From the NCBI RefSeq assembly GCF_023952475.1, contig NZ_JALHRX010000019.1, positions 1 through 64,000 of the forward strand: a stretch of DNA of 64,000 nt. Reading direction: 5' to 3'. Shown piece after piece: positions 52,912 through 60,619 of this stretch (position 1 is the first letter of the stretch; each line of letters opens with the position of its first letter). The position numbers and the translations under genes are program-made. This DNA comes from Cupriavidus sp. WGlv3 (GTDB lineage Bacteria > Pseudomonadota > Gammaproteobacteria > Burkholderiales > Burkholderiaceae). The notes beneath the pieces were generated by a model. It was not told the DNA's origin and did no database searches. It saw nothing but the letters and a program-made list of their open reading frames with translations.

Positions 52912-53763
52912 ATGCAAGCCACCAGGAAATCGTTCGTCGGACGCATCCGCGAACAGCTAGACCAGCTGTCGCCTTCGGAGCGCAGGCTGGCGGAGTTCGC
53001 ACTGGATTTCCCGGGCGATCTGGCGGGCTATACGGCCTCGGAACTGGCCGGGCTGGCCAATGTGTCGAATGCGACCGTGACGCGCTTCGTGCGGCGCATG
53101 GGCTATGCCTCGTATGACGACGCGCGCAAGCATGTGCGCTCGGAGAAGAGTGCGGGCTCGCCGCTGTTGCTGGCCGGCACCGAAAGCGCGGCCGGCGCGG
53201 ACGCTACCGGCTCGCTCGGCGCGCATCTCCAGCAGTCGCTGGCCAACCTCGGCGCCACTTACCGGCGCCTGTCGGAGGCGCAGCTGCGGGAAATCGCCGA
53301 GGCCATCCTCGGCGCGCGCAAGGTGTGGATCGTCGGCTTCCGCTCGAGCCAGCCGCTGGCCATGTATCTGCGCTGGCAACTGTTGCAGATCGTGCCGAGC
53401 GCGCAGGCGGTGCCCGGCGCCGGCGAGACCATGGGCGAACATCTCGCCGGCATGAGCGAAGACGATGTGGTGATCGTGCTGGCCTTGCGCCGGCGCGTGC
53501 GCGAACTGCCGTCAGTCGTGGTGCAGGCGGCGAAGGCTTGCCCCAGGCTGCTCTACATCACGGAGCAGGGCGCGACCGCGAGGGTGCCCGCCAGATGGGT
53601 GCTGCGCTGCGATGTACAGGCCCCCGGGGTGCTGGACAACCATGCCGCCGTGATCGGCCTGTGCCACCTGATCGTCACTCAGGTGATGGAACTGGCCGGC
53701 ACGCCCGGCCGGCGGCATCTGGGCCTGGTCGAGGCTTTCCACGATGCGCTCGACGAACTCTGA
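52912..53763 (+). CDS. MurR/RpiR family transcriptional regulator
   Basis: This 283-residue regulator has an N-terminal RpiR helix-turn-helix domain (LSPSERRLAEFALDFPGDLAGYTASELA, with ANVSNATVTRFVRRMGYASYDDARK) and a C-terminal SIS domain (about 125-250: AILGARKVWIVGFRSSQPLAMYL, DDVVIVLALRRRVRELP). RpiR proteins normally sense sugar phosphates through the SIS domain. Here the next gene encodes a hydantoin-racemase-family protein, and a dyad resembling RpiR sites (53881-53898) lies between. Its effector is unknown. Confidence 0.92.
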   Translation: MQATRKSFVGRIREQLDQLSPSERRLAEFALDFPGDLAGYTASELAGLANVSNATVTRFVRRMGYASYDDARKHVRSEKSAGSPLLLAGTESAAGADATGSLGAHLQQSLANLGATYRRLSEAQLREIAEAILGARKVWIVGFRSSQPLAMYLRWQLLQIVPSAQAVPGAGETMGEHLAGMSEDDVVIVLALRRRVRELPSVVVQAAKACPRLLYITEQGATARVPARWVLRCDVQAPGVLDNHAAVIGLCHLIVTQVMELAGTPGRRHLGLVEAFHDALDEL

Positions 53764-53880
53764 GCACCTGCCGCTGGCGGCGCGTTACCCCATTTCCAAC
53801 GTTCCACCGCGTTGCCGGTTGAAACGGCACGCACTCGGCACGCAATCGGCCATAGTCGGCATGCGTCGGTATAAACCCGC

Positions 53881-53898
53881 CTGAAAAGATTTTTTCAG
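53881..53898. promoter_or_regulatory. Candidate RpiR operator dyad
   Basis: CTGAAAA (53881-53887) and TTTTCAG (53892-53898) form a perfect 7+7 inverted repeat with a 4-base spacer in an AT-rich stretch. TGAAA/TTTCA half-sites are common in RpiR-family operators. It lies about 110 bases upstream of the racemase gene. Assignment to the adjacent regulator is inference. Confidence 0.5.
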
Positions 53899-53943
53899 AC
53901 ATTTATCATATGAAAAAAGCAAACCATTAAGTCGGGAGCGCTG

Positions 53944-54009
53944 ATGAACGCCTCGCGGCATCCGGCCGGCCAGCCCGCCGCCAGCCAGCTCCTGAATCCC
54001 GAGGCGTGA
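53944..54009 (+). CDS. Possible 21-residue leader peptide
   Basis: An ATG at 53944 with a strong ribosome-binding site (GGGAGCG, seven bases before) opens a 21-codon frame, MNASRHPAGQPAASQLLNPEA. Its TGA ends exactly one base before the racemase ATG. It could be a coupling leader, or chance. Being so close, it would couple translation of the racemase to itself. Confidence 0.35.
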   Translation: MNASRHPAGQPAASQLLNPEA

Positions 54010-54744
54010 ATGAGCCATATCCTGCTGATCAACCCGAATACTTCCAGCGCCACCACGCAGATGATGGTCGGCATCGCGCGCGCCTGGCTGGCGCAGCGCC
54101 TGGACGCGCCGCCGGCCGTGGTCGGCGCGACGGCGACGCGCGGCGCGCCGATGATCGTCGACGATGGCGATCTGGCGGTGGCCGCCGGCGCGGTCAATGA
54201 CGCGGACATGGTGCGCCTGGCTGGCCTTGCCGGGGGCGTGATCGTCGGCGCCTTCGGGGATCCGGGCCTGGAAGCCCTGCGCGCGCAGCTGGCGGTGCCG
54301 GTGGTCGGCATCGGCGAGGCCGCGATGCGCGCCGCCGCGGCGGGCGAGCGGCGCTTCGGCGTCGCCACCACCACACCGCGACTGGCGGCGTCGATCGCCT
54401 CGGGCGTGCGCCGGCACGGGCTGGAGGCCTGGTTTACCGGCGCGCGCTTCACCGATGGCGACCCGCGCGCGCTGGGCCACGCGCCGCAGCAACAGGAAGA
54501 ACGGCTCGCGGGCGCGGTGCAGGCCTGCATCGACGATGGCGCGCAGGCCGTGATCATCGGCGGCGGGCCGCTGGGCGAGGCCGCGCGGGCGCTGAAACAG
54601 CGCTTCGCGGTACCCGTGATCGGGCCAATCCCGGCCGCATGCGAAGCGCTGGTCCGCGCCCTGGGGCTGGCGCTGCGCCAGGGGCCGGCGGATTCGCCGG
54701 CTGCGGCCGCGACAGGCGCTCAGGCCACCAAAGGCGCGGGCTAG
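54010..54744 (+). CDS. Asp/Glu/hydantoin racemase family protein
   Basis: This 244-residue protein starts HILLINPNTSSATT, typical of hydantoin/allantoin racemases, and shows VGAFGDPGLEALRAQLAVPVVGIGEAAM and RRFGVATTTPRLAASI. Racemases of the family use a cysteine in the CFGDPG motif and another in a late GC(A/T)G segment. Here position 81 is alanine (GAFGDPG) and the late segment is IIGGGPLGE (183-190) with no cysteine. Racemase activity is therefore doubtful, although the subgroup with AFGDPG is not unique to this gene. It lies downstream of an RpiR regulator. Its end overlaps the next gene's end by four bases. Confidence 0.82.
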   Translation: MSHILLINPNTSSATTQMMVGIARAWLAQRLDAPPAVVGATATRGAPMIVDDGDLAVAAGAVNDADMVRLAGLAGGVIVGAFGDPGLEALRAQLAVPVVGIGEAAMRAAAAGERRFGVATTTPRLAASIASGVRRHGLEAWFTGARFTDGDPRALGHAPQQQEERLAGAVQACIDDGAQAVIIGGGPLGEAARALKQRFAVPVIGPIPAACEALVRALGLALRQGPADSPAAAATGAQATKGAG

Positions 54745-54992
54745 GCCACGCGCGTCGGCCGCCTGGCCTTCATCGCCGACGGGCGTACCTGTTGCAGCGC
54801 GCGCAGTGACTGCAGGGCATCCTCGACCGCTTCGATGCCGTCGCGCAGGCGGCCGGTGGCATAGCCCAGGCGGCTTTGCGCATCGGCATCGGGCGTGGAA
54901 AGGTTTTCGAGTGCGTCGACTTCCGCCTGCATCTGTCCGACCAGGCGGCGTAGCTGGGATGTGCTGTGCGAGGCTAGCGAACGGATCGCCAT
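54741..54992 (-). CDS. Small helical protein, function unknown
   Basis: This 83-residue protein is predicted to be mostly helical (LRRLVGQMQAEVDALENL, GRLRDGIEAVEDALQSLRALQQV), possibly a coiled coil, with a basic C-terminal tail (KARRPTRVA). It starts at an ATG at 54992 behind GGAGGGCTCTCACG. No family is recognised. It converges with the racemase gene, with a 4-base overlap of stop regions. Confidence 0.5.
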   Translation of the reverse strand: MAIRSLASHSTSQLRRLVGQMQAEVDALENLSTPDADAQSRLGYATGRLRDGIEAVEDALQSLRALQQVRPSAMKARRPTRVA

Positions 54993-55186
54993 CGTGAGAG
55001 CCCTCCTTGCAAAGACCGGGTGCGCCCGCTGGCGCTGCTCCGCACGCTTCGTGCGGTGCCCGTCCTTTCTACGGTAAAGGCGGCGCAATAAGTTAGCCAG
55101 CGCTGTTACGAAATCGGCACGATGGCGCGGCCTGATGTCGCGCCGAGCCCCGCTGCGCCGCCCGCAGGTTCGGCTATAGTCACCCG

Positions 55187-56152
55187 ATGGATTCGCACTC
55201 CCCCCGCATGCGCGCAAAACCCGGCAATCTGGCCGACGACGGCGCCACCCGCGCGGCGCAAGCCGAGGCGCGTCATCGCGCCGGCCGGAACAGCACGCTG
55301 GTCAGCGTGGCGGTCAATATCGGCCTGACGGCGGTGCAGTCGGTCGCCGGGGTGATCTCCGGCTCGCAGGCGCTGATCGCCGACGCCGCGCATTCGCTGT
55401 CCGACCTGCTTTCAGACTTCGTCGTGCTGGCCGCCGGCTGGCAAAGCCGCAAGGACCCGGATGCCGATCACCAGTACGGCCACCTGCGCTTCGAGACCGC
55501 CGCCTCGCTGGCCCTGGGCGTGCTGCTGCTGACGGTGGGGGCCGGCATGCTGTGGGCGGCGCTGGGCAAGCTGCAGTCTGCGGGCGGCGCGCAGCCGGTG
55601 CGGCCGGTGGCGCTGTGGGTGGCGCTGGCCACGCTGGCGTCCAAGGAACTGCTGTTCCGCTACATGCTAGCCGTGGCGCGCCGGGTGCGGTCGAGCATGC
55701 TGGTGGCCAACGCCTGGCATGCGCGCTCGGATGCGGCGTCGTCGCTGGTGGTGGCGCTTGGCATCGGCGGCAACCTGCTGGGCTACCACATCCTCGACCC
55801 GATCGCGGCGATCGTGGTCGGGCTGATGGTGGCGCGCATGGGACTGCGCTTCGGCTGGGACGCGCTCAACGACCTGATGGACCGCGCCGCCGACGAAGAG
55901 ACCGTCACCGCCATCCGCGCCACCATGCTGGCGACGCCCGGCGTGCTGGGCCTGCACGACCTGCGCACGCGCAAGATGGGCGACCAGGTACTGGTCGACG
56001 TGCACCTCGAGATCGACGCCACCCTTTCCGTGGCCCAGGGTCATGCCATCGCGGTGGAAGCGCGGCGCCGCACGCTGGAACACCACCATGTGCTGAACGT
56101 GATGACGCACGTCGATCCGGTATACGTAGCCGCAGCGACTGCCGATGGCTGA
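55187..56152 (+). CDS. Cation diffusion facilitator (CDF) family efflux transporter
   Basis: This 321-residue CDF protein has six membrane helices in the first about 230 residues. The metal-site motifs are in helix 2 (LIADAAHSLSDLLSDF) and helix 5 (NAWHARSDAASSLVV). A cytoplasmic ferredoxin-like domain (about 235-321) follows, with HDLRTRKMGDQVLVDVHLEID and a His-rich HHHVLNVMTHVDP stretch. It exports divalent cations such as zinc, iron, cobalt or manganese. The exact metal is not predictable. An ATG at 55187 is used. Confidence 0.92.
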   Translation: MDSHSPRMRAKPGNLADDGATRAAQAEARHRAGRNSTLVSVAVNIGLTAVQSVAGVISGSQALIADAAHSLSDLLSDFVVLAAGWQSRKDPDADHQYGHLRFETAASLALGVLLLTVGAGMLWAALGKLQSAGGAQPVRPVALWVALATLASKELLFRYMLAVARRVRSSMLVANAWHARSDAASSLVVALGIGGNLLGYHILDPIAAIVVGLMVARMGLRFGWDALNDLMDRAADEETVTAIRATMLATPGVLGLHDLRTRKMGDQVLVDVHLEIDATLSVAQGHAIAVEARRRTLEHHHVLNVMTHVDPVYVAAATADG

Positions 56153-56498
56153 ACCGGGCTGTGGACAGCTTTGCCCAAGCCTGGGGATAACCGGCCGGAC
56201 AAGCTGTGTCGCGCCTGGGGACGCGCTGTGGGACGTATACGAACAACTCGCGGGGGCGCGCGACAGATGTATACGTTGCCGCCGTCTTGTCCCGCCAAAT
56301 CAGGGTTATCCCGAAGCCGTTATTTTTGCTGCAAGTCACTGACCCAGAAGGGAAAAGGTGACTTATCCACGGCCCGAAGCCCGGTTTACCTACTACTACT
56401 ATGTTTACATACGTAAACAATATAAAGACGACAGCCAAGACCTTTGCGCCAGACGATGGTGTACAGCTGGCACGTATACGCGGTGGCCTGTATACCGG
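56153..56498. other. Convergent gene-free region with DnaA-box-like words and GTATAC palindromes
   Basis: This 346-base gap lies between two converging genes, so it needs no promoter for them. It contains four words close to the DnaA box TTATCCACA (56160-56168, 56182-56190, 56306-56314, 56363-56371; 7 or 8 of 9 bases match). There are four GTATAC palindromes (near 56235, 56269, 56474 and 56490) with a fifth at 56120 inside the CDF gene. A dyad GTTTAC-N4-GTAAAC (56403-56418) sits in an AT-rich stretch of about 60 bases. I see no credible gene. See findings. Confidence 0.7.
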
Positions 56499-57125
56499 CT
56501 AGCGCGGCACCTTGAACGCCTTGCGTGCCGCCAGCACCTGCGCGCGCGTGGCGCAGCCCTCCTGGTGGTCGTTGACCAGGCCCATGGCCTGCATCAGCGC
56601 ATACATCGTGGTGGGGCCGACGAAACGCCAGCCGCGCTTCTTCAGATCCTTTGACAGCGCGGTGGACTCCGGCGAAATGGCCATGGTGCGCAGCACCTCG
56701 GGCGTCAGCACCTTGGGCCGGCTGGCCGGATCGGGCTCGAAGCGCCAGAAGTAGGCTGCCAGCGAGGACTCTGATTCCAGCAGTTCGCGGGCCCGCCGGG
56801 CATTGTTGATCGCGGCCTCGATCTTGCCGCGATGGCGCACGATGCCGGCATCGCCCAGCAGGCGCGCGATGTCGCGCTCGGTGAAGCGCGCGACTTTCTC
56901 AATATCGAAATTGGCAAACGCCTTGCGAAAGGCTTCGCGCTTGCGCAGGATGGTCAGCCAGCTAAGGCCGGACTGGAATCCCTCCAGGCACAGCTTCTCG
57001 AACAGCCGGCGGTCGTCGGCGACCGGAAAGCCCCACTCGGTATCGTGGTAGTGGCAATAGTCCTCCAGCGTGCCGCACCAGCCGCAGCGCACCGGCGCGG
57101 CCAGCGCTTCCTTGTTGCTCGTCAT
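56499..57125 (-). CDS. tag: DNA-3-methyladenine glycosylase I
   Basis: This 208-residue enzyme matches Tag: RCGWCGTLEDYCHYHDTEWGFPV with zinc and base-pocket residues, LFEKLCLEGFQSGLSWLTILRKREAFR, LGDAGIVRHRGKIEAAINNA and GWRFVGPTTMYALMQAMGLVNDHQEGCATR. It excises 3-methyladenine from alkylated DNA. ATG 57125 was chosen, with AAAGGTACGC as ribosome-binding site. It is divergent from the DUF2314-like gene. Confidence 0.95.
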   Translation of the reverse strand: MTSNKEALAAPVRCGWCGTLEDYCHYHDTEWGFPVADDRRLFEKLCLEGFQSGLSWLTILRKREAFRKAFANFDIEKVARFTERDIARLLGDAGIVRHRGKIEAAINNARRARELLESESSLAAYFWRFEPDPASRPKVLTPEVLRTMAISPESTALSKDLKKRGWRFVGPTTMYALMQAMGLVNDHQEGCATRAQVLAARKAFKVPR

Positions 57126-57230
57126 GCGTACCTTTTCCGTATTGAATAAAGGGGGCGCCGGCCAGCCCCTCGCCGGCCGGCGCATTTGCTGCGATCATGC
57201 CCGCACCTGAGAGATTGCGGAAGGCTGAAA

Positions 57231-57587
57231 ATGGACATGCGATTGACCACCCTGGACGAGGACGGATGGGAGCTCGACGACGCCGAGCCCATCGCCGCCG
57301 CCCACCCCGACACCTTCTGGATGCCGCCGCGCGCGGAACGCGACGCGCTTGCCGCCGGCCAGCAGGTCAAGCTGATCTTCCGCATCCTGGTCGCGGACGA
57401 GGATGGCAACGAGGAAGTCCACGTCGAGCGGATGTGGGTCAATGTGACCGGACGCGAAGGCGCGCTCTATGCCGGCGAACTCGACAACCAGCCGTACTGC
57501 ACCGACGAGATGAATCCCGGCATGCCACTGTGTTTCGAGGCCCGGCACGTGATCCATATCTATCGGGAAGGCGACGAGGACGCTTGA
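57231..57587 (+). CDS. DUF2314-like small protein
   Basis: This 118-residue protein has the pattern VKLIFRILVADEDGNEEVHVERMWVNVTG, then GELDNQPYCTDEMNPGMPLCFEARHVIHI, which resembles DUF2314 proteins. Their function is unknown. A GGAAGGCTGAAA ribosome-binding site precedes the ATG. It ends at a strong terminator and is monocistronic. Confidence 0.72.
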   Translation: MDMRLTTLDEDGWELDDAEPIAAAHPDTFWMPPRAERDALAAGQQVKLIFRILVADEDGNEEVHVERMWVNVTGREGALYAGELDNQPYCTDEMNPGMPLCFEARHVIHIYREGDEDA

Positions 57588-57616
57588 GCGACCTGAGCGA
57601 CCAGCCGCCGGCCACA

Positions 57617-57644
57617 AAAAAGCCAGCCTCGCGGCTGGCTTTTT
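57617..57644. terminator. Bidirectional Rho-independent terminator
   Basis: AGCCAGCC (57621-57628) and GGCTGGCT (57633-57640) form an 8-bp stem with a TCGC loop, flanked by an A-run on the left and TTTT on the right. It ends the DUF2314-like gene and the fragment on the opposite strand. Confidence 0.92.
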
Positions 57645-57665
57645 CGATGGACAGGCTCGGCGCGC

Positions 57666-57851
57666 TCAGGCCAGCCGCTTGCCGGTCCGGTCGTGCATGA
57701 ACACCAGCGCGACAAAGCTCACCACGGCTGCGGCGATCACATAGTAGGCCGGCGCCAGCTTGTTCTGGGTCGACTCGATCAGCCAGGTCACGATCAGCGG
57801 GGCAAAGCCGCCGAAGATGGTCACGGCGAAGTTGTAGGCCAGCGACAGGCC
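57666..57851 (-). pseudogene. C-terminal remnant of an MHS-type MFS transporter (ProP/KgtP-like)
   Basis: Reading the minus strand from 57851, the frame codes GLSLAYNFAVTIFGGFAPLI and continues through VTWLIEST, APAYYVIAAAVVSFVALV and HDRTGKRLA to a stop at 57666. This is the last about 61 residues of a metabolite:H+ symporter. The rest of the gene, some 370 residues, is absent. The frame extends to about 57900 with unrelated residues and meets a stop. It was left by deletion or rearrangement between this point and the small gene at 57952-58290. No transposase is visible. It still sits directly before its terminator. Confidence 0.75.
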
Positions 57852-57951
57852 GGGGCGGTGGTGGCCGCGGTCATGAAGCGTTGGTCCTGCGGAGAAATCG
57901 CCATATTAAGCGATTCCTTAATTGCAGGCCGTCGCGCCCTCGCGCGTGACT

Positions 57952-58290
57952 TCAGCCGGGAAGTGCAGGTTCGGTCGCGCGGTGGTCCGGCTTTGGCGGA
58001 CTTGCGGGGACGGTCTCGGCGGGCGACGCTGGGGCCGGGGCAGGGTGGCGTCGCGTGAGCCACAGCAGCAGCGCGCTGGCCACCCAGCCGGCCACGAATA
58101 CCGTGTCCCCAGCCCGGTTCAGCCAGGCGGCCGCGGCCGGCATGCCGGTCACGGACAGCAGCAGGCCGGCCGGCAGCCGCGCCAGGATCCACAGCGCGAC
58201 GGCGGGTAGGCTGCCGTAGACGCCCGGCTGCCACCACTGGCCCGGGATGCGGTTGTGCCGTCCGGCGCGGCGCGGATTGCGCGATGCCAC
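57952..58290 (-). CDS. Small membrane protein, function unknown
   Basis: A GTG at 58290 with a GGAGACTCAG ribosome-binding site gives 112 residues. It has an Arg-rich N terminus (ASRNPRRAGRHNRIPG), two likely membrane segments (LPAVALWILARLPAGLLLSV and VFVAGWVASALLLWL), and a Pro-rich tail. No family is recognised. It lies upstream of the MFS remnant on the same strand, perhaps as a leftover neighbour of that gene, and is divergent from the dioxygenase. Confidence 0.5.
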   Translation of the reverse strand: MASRNPRRAGRHNRIPGQWWQPGVYGSLPAVALWILARLPAGLLLSVTGMPAAAAWLNRAGDTVFVAGWVASALLLWLTRRHPAPAPASPAETVPASPPKPDHRATEPALPG

Positions 58291-58530
58291 CTGAGTCTCC
58301 TGGTGTTGCGAAAGCCCCTGCGAAGCGCCTGCATGGCGAGCTTCCGGCTGCAGCATAAGCCTCTTGTGTCGGCCGCAGGGGTGGGTTGGGCACGGGTTGT
58401 GTGGCTTGCGCCACGGATGGCCCGCGATTCAATTTTTTTGCACGACGTGTCCGCAAACGGCGCCCGCGAGGGCCGCCGTTCTTTGCCAAACTGGAAGCCA
58501 GTACACAAACCGTTTGAAGGCGGTATTGCC

Positions 58531-59415
58531 ATGCTTCCCTCGCTCTATATCTCCCACGGCTCGCCGATGCTGGCTATCGATCCCGGCCCTACCGGCGCCG
58601 CGTTCGAGGCGCTGGGCGCCCGGCTGCGCGCGCAGCGCCCGCGCGCGGTGCTGGTGATTTCGGCGCACTGGATCTACAGCACGCTGGCCGTCACCAGCCG
58701 CGAACGCCAGGAGGCCTGGCACGATTTCGGCGGCTTCCCGCGCGAGCTGTACGCGCTGCGCTACGACGCCCCGGGTTCGCCGGAACTGGCGGCGCGGGTG
58801 AAGGCGCTGGTCGAGGCGGCGGCGATTCCCGGCGCGGGCTTTGTCGGCCACGATGATGAGCGCCCGCTGGATCATGGTGCCTGGATGCCGATGCGCCACT
58901 TCTTTCCCGATGCCGACATGCCGGTGGTGCAGCTGGCGCTGAATCCCTACCTGGCGCCGGTGACGCAGATCGCGATCGGGCGCGCGCTGGCGCCGCTGCG
59001 AGATGAGGGCGTGCTGGTGCTGGCCTCGGGCAGCTTCACCCACAACCTGCAGGAAGTGTTTGGCGGCGGCCGGCGCGAGCAGCACGGCCCGCAGGCCGAG
59101 CCGTACGTCGAGGCGTTCCGCAAGTGGATGGCCGAGGCGCTGGACCAGGCCCTGGCTACCGGCGACACCGGCCGCATTGTCGACTACCGGGCCCAGGCGC
59201 CCTATGCGCGCCGGGCGCACCCGACCGACGAACACCTGCTGCCGTTCTATGTGGCGCTGGGCGCGGCGCTCGGCCCGGAGGGCGTACCGCCGGCGCTGCC
59301 GGGGCCGGCCACGGTGTCGCGGGTGGCGGACGAGGTCACCTATGGCGTGCTGGCGATGGACAGCTTCGTGTTCGAAGGCATGGGCGCGGGGGCGCCGCTG
59401 CGCGCCGCGGCCTGA
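58531..59415 (+). CDS. DODA-type class III extradiol ring-cleaving dioxygenase
   Basis: This 294-residue protein has the LigB/DODA-type fold: LYISHGSPML (first metal His), VISAHWIYST (second His), LDHGAWMPMRHFFPDADMP, and LVLASGSFTHNLQEV (late His). It belongs to the 4,5-DOPA dioxygenase-like group, which includes E. coli YgiD. The natural substrate is unknown; no aromatic pathway genes are adjacent. It converges with the MFS gene across four bases. Confidence 0.9.
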   Translation: MLPSLYISHGSPMLAIDPGPTGAAFEALGARLRAQRPRAVLVISAHWIYSTLAVTSRERQEAWHDFGGFPRELYALRYDAPGSPELAARVKALVEAAAIPGAGFVGHDDERPLDHGAWMPMRHFFPDADMPVVQLALNPYLAPVTQIAIGRALAPLRDEGVLVLASGSFTHNLQEVFGGGRREQHGPQAEPYVEAFRKWMAEALDQALATGDTGRIVDYRAQAPYARRAHPTDEHLLPFYVALGAALGPEGVPPALPGPATVSRVADEVTYGVLAMDSFVFEGMGAGAPLRAAA

Positions 59416-59419
59416 GGGC

Positions 59420-60619
59420 TTACCGGCCCGCGGGCGGGCGCGGCGGCAGGTAGCGCCGCGCCGAGCGCGCTCCCGCCACTGCGATCCAGCCCATGGTCAG
59501 CGCCACCAGCGCCAGGCCTGCGCGCAGGCTGGCCAGGTGCGCCACGCCGCCGATCAGCACCGGGCCCAGCAGCAGCCCGACGTAGGCGAAGCGCGCCACG
59601 CGCGCAATCGCTTCCGCCGGCGCCACGCCCGGCAGCCGCGACGCGGCGACAAAGAAGATCGGCACCATATTGGCCGCGCCCAGCCCCATCAGCGCAAAGC
59701 CTGCCAGCGCGGCCAGCGGCAGCGGCACGGCCAGCGCCAGCGCAATCCCGGCAAAGCCCAGCCAGGCGCTGCCGGTCAGCGTGGCGCTGTCGCCCAGGCG
59801 CGCGCGCAGGCGGTCGCCGCCGAAGCGCCCGCACGCCATGCCGCCCGAGAACGCGGCATAGCCCAGGCTGATCCAGCCGTCGGGCGCGCGTGCCACGTCG
59901 CGCATGTAGACGCTGGTCCAGTCGTACATCGCGCCTTCGCCGATCAGCCCGAGAAAGGCCAGCAGCCCCAGCAGCCATAGCGCCCGCACCGCATGGTCGC
60001 GATGGTGGGGCGCGGAGGGCGGCACCGGATGGTCGGCCAGCAGCCCCGGCAGCGTGGCCACCGCCACCGCCGCGGTCACGCCGGCCATCATGGCCGCATG
60101 CGCCAGCGGCGGCACGTCCAGGGCCAGCATCGCGCCGCCAAAGCCCGCGCCCGCCATGCCGCCCAGGCTGAACATGCCATGCAGCGACGACATCACCGGC
60201 CGTGTGCGGCTGGCCTCGACCGTGGCGGCCTGGGCGTTCATGGCGACATCGAACGCCGCGTTGGTCATGCCGAAGACCAGCAGCGCGGGCAGCAGCAGCC
60301 AGAACGACGGCATCGCCAGGATCGCCACCGTGGCCAGCGCGAACAGCAGCCCGCCGGCCATCGAGGCGCGCGCGCTGCCGGCGCGCGCCACCCAGCGGCC
60401 GACCGGGCCCATTGCCACGATGGCGCCGCCCGCCACCGCCAGCATCGCCAGCGACAGCATTGCGTCGGACAGGCCGAAGCGCGCCTTGATGGTGGGGATA
60501 TGCACGCCCCAGGTGGCAAAGGTGGCGCCGTTGACGAAGAACAGCGCCATGGTGCCGCGCGTGGCGCGCGCGACCTGGCCGGCAGGCAGCGCGGCGGCGG
60601 ACGCCGGCGAGGCGGTCAT
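59420..60619 (-). CDS. MFS transporter, YbjJ-like
   Basis: This 399-residue protein has twelve predicted membrane helices. It matches the YbjJ-type MFS group: MALFFVNGATFATWGVHIPTIKARFGL, GMTNAAFDVAMNAQAATVE, SSLHGMFSLGGMAGAGFGG and EGAMYDWTSVYMRDV. Substrates are unknown. Its ATG overlaps the upstream MFS stop by four bases (ATGA), so translation is coupled. A paired expression of two MFS genes is unusual. Confidence 0.88.
   Translation of the reverse strand: MTASPASAAALPAGQVARATRGTMALFFVNGATFATWGVHIPTIKARFGLSDAMLSLAMLAVAGGAIVAMGPVGRWVARAGSARASMAGGLLFALATVAILAMPSFWLLLPALLVFGMTNAAFDVAMNAQAATVEASRTRPVMSSLHGMFSLGGMAGAGFGGAMLALDVPPLAHAAMMAGVTAAVAVATLPGLLADHPVPPSAPHHRDHAVRALWLLGLLAFLGLIGEGAMYDWTSVYMRDVARAPDGWISLGYAAFSGGMACGRFGGDRLRARLGDSATLTGSAWLGFAGIALALAVPLPLAALAGFALMGLGAANMVPIFFVAASRLPGVAPAEAIARVARFAYVGLLLGPVLIGGVAHLASLRAGLALVALTMGWIAVAGARSARRYLPPRPPAGR

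Noticed and set aside
56403-56418. parS site
   Set aside because: GTTTACATACGTAAAC has the outer form of some Burkholderiales parS sites, but its centre is not palindromic and no parAB genes are near; kept only as part of the wider finding.
56358-56654. GTG-initiated frame running from the convergent gap into tag
   Set aside because: It overlaps tag on the opposite strand and codes a low-complexity peptide without any family match.
57821-58489. 222-codon minus-strand frame ending in MAISPQDQRFMTAATT
   Set aside because: It crosses the junction of the MFS remnant in a different frame and has no similarity; the real reading is the remnant at 57666-57851.
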